Assembly (NCBI GenBank): GCA_031270615.1
Contig: JAISXE010000291.1
Coordinates: forward strand, 1 to 5,422
DNA: 5,422 bases
DNA from: Spirochaetia bacterium
GTDB taxonomy: Bacteria > Spirochaetota > Spirochaetia > DTKZ01
Direction: 5' to 3'
Shown: positions 5,337-5,422 of the stretch, in pieces
Layout of the letters: every line of letters starts with the position of its first letter
Numbering within the stretch: the first letter of the stretch is position 1
Made by a program: the position numbers and the translations under genes
Notes under the pieces: generated by a model
The model's database searches: none
What the model saw: only the letters and a program-made list of their open reading frames with translations
Told to the model about the DNA's origin: nothing

Positions 5337-5422
5337 GGCGCCCCCCCTCTTATCTGTCACCCCCCCACTCTCTTCTGTCCGCATCTGTCCGCGCGGTCAG
5401 TGGTCCAGTCACACCCCGTCCG

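Larger units (their letters stand above)
5152..5422. repeat. Intergenic repeat element, copy B (may continue past window)
   Basis: The left end has ACCACTGACC then CAGATGG (5160-5179). The right end, read on the - strand from 5404 to 5382, begins with the same ten bases, ACCACTGACC, and ends in CAGATG. AGGCCGACGAAGAGG (5181-5195) matches copy A at 14 of 15 positions, with weaker similarity beyond. The interior is rich in stems: GGGCT/AGCCC (5194-5206), a bulged GGCAAGGC/GCCTGCC stem (5213-5233) closed by CGTG/CACG, GGGCGCG/CGCGCCC (5257-5273), and an 11-bp stem at 5312-5336. Near the right end TCTGTCCGC is repeated in tandem (5374-5393) and two C7 runs occur. A - strand reading frame of 82 codons across it looks spurious. 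Confidence 0.55.

Noticed and set aside
5136..5384. 82-codon - strand frame in repeat copy B
   Set aside because: It runs through hairpins and repeat motifs and looks like a translation of the repeat element rather than a gene.
3786..5422. CRISPR array
   Set aside because: The repeats are degenerate, short or inverted, with no regularly spaced identical repeats and unique spacers.

Overview
The window looks like chromosomal DNA from a moderately GC-rich bacterium that carries BspA-type leucine-rich-repeat proteins. The style of the genes and of the intergenic repeats suggests a spirochaete of the Treponema type (for example a gut treponeme). This is an inference from general resemblance; no rRNA or lineage-specific marker is present.

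Layout. (1) Positions 2-1894, + strand: the 3' part of a large BspA-like leucine-rich-repeat gene whose start lies before the window. (2) 1895-2083: a 189-base gap with a weak promoter candidate, a possible 39-codon ORF and a hairpin. (3) 2084-3765, + strand: a two-gene unit made of a class I mannose-6-phosphate isomerase (manA) and a YaiI/YqxD (DUF188) protein, joined by an ATGA stop/start overlap with a strong Shine-Dalgarno. (4) 3766-4064: a hairpin-rich gap between convergent genes, holding a likely bidirectional terminator and a repeat element (copy A). (5) 4065-4913, - strand: an inositol-monophosphatase-family phosphatase. (6) 4914-5422: about 500 bases with no convincing gene. They hold a 165-bp segment bounded by 16-bp inverted repeats, flanking 15-bp direct repeats, a terminator-like hairpin, two perfect 11-bp-arm hairpins with T-run/A-run arms, and a second repeat element (copy B) related to copy A. 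Copy B runs to or past the window end.

How the genes work together. ManA links fructose-6-phosphate to mannose-6-phosphate, and the IMPase-family enzyme removes phosphate from a small sugar- or polyol-like substrate. Both fit general sugar-phosphate metabolism, but they are convergent and separately transcribed. The DUF188 protein is translationally coupled to ManA and has no firmly known function. The BspA-like gene appears independent.

The protein-coding part is ordinary. The unusual content is in the intergenic DNA: two related repeat elements with inverted CAC-N-GA motif ends, and a small inverted-repeat segment that looks like a non-autonomous mobile element. I see no CRISPR array, tRNA, rRNA, transposase or defence system.
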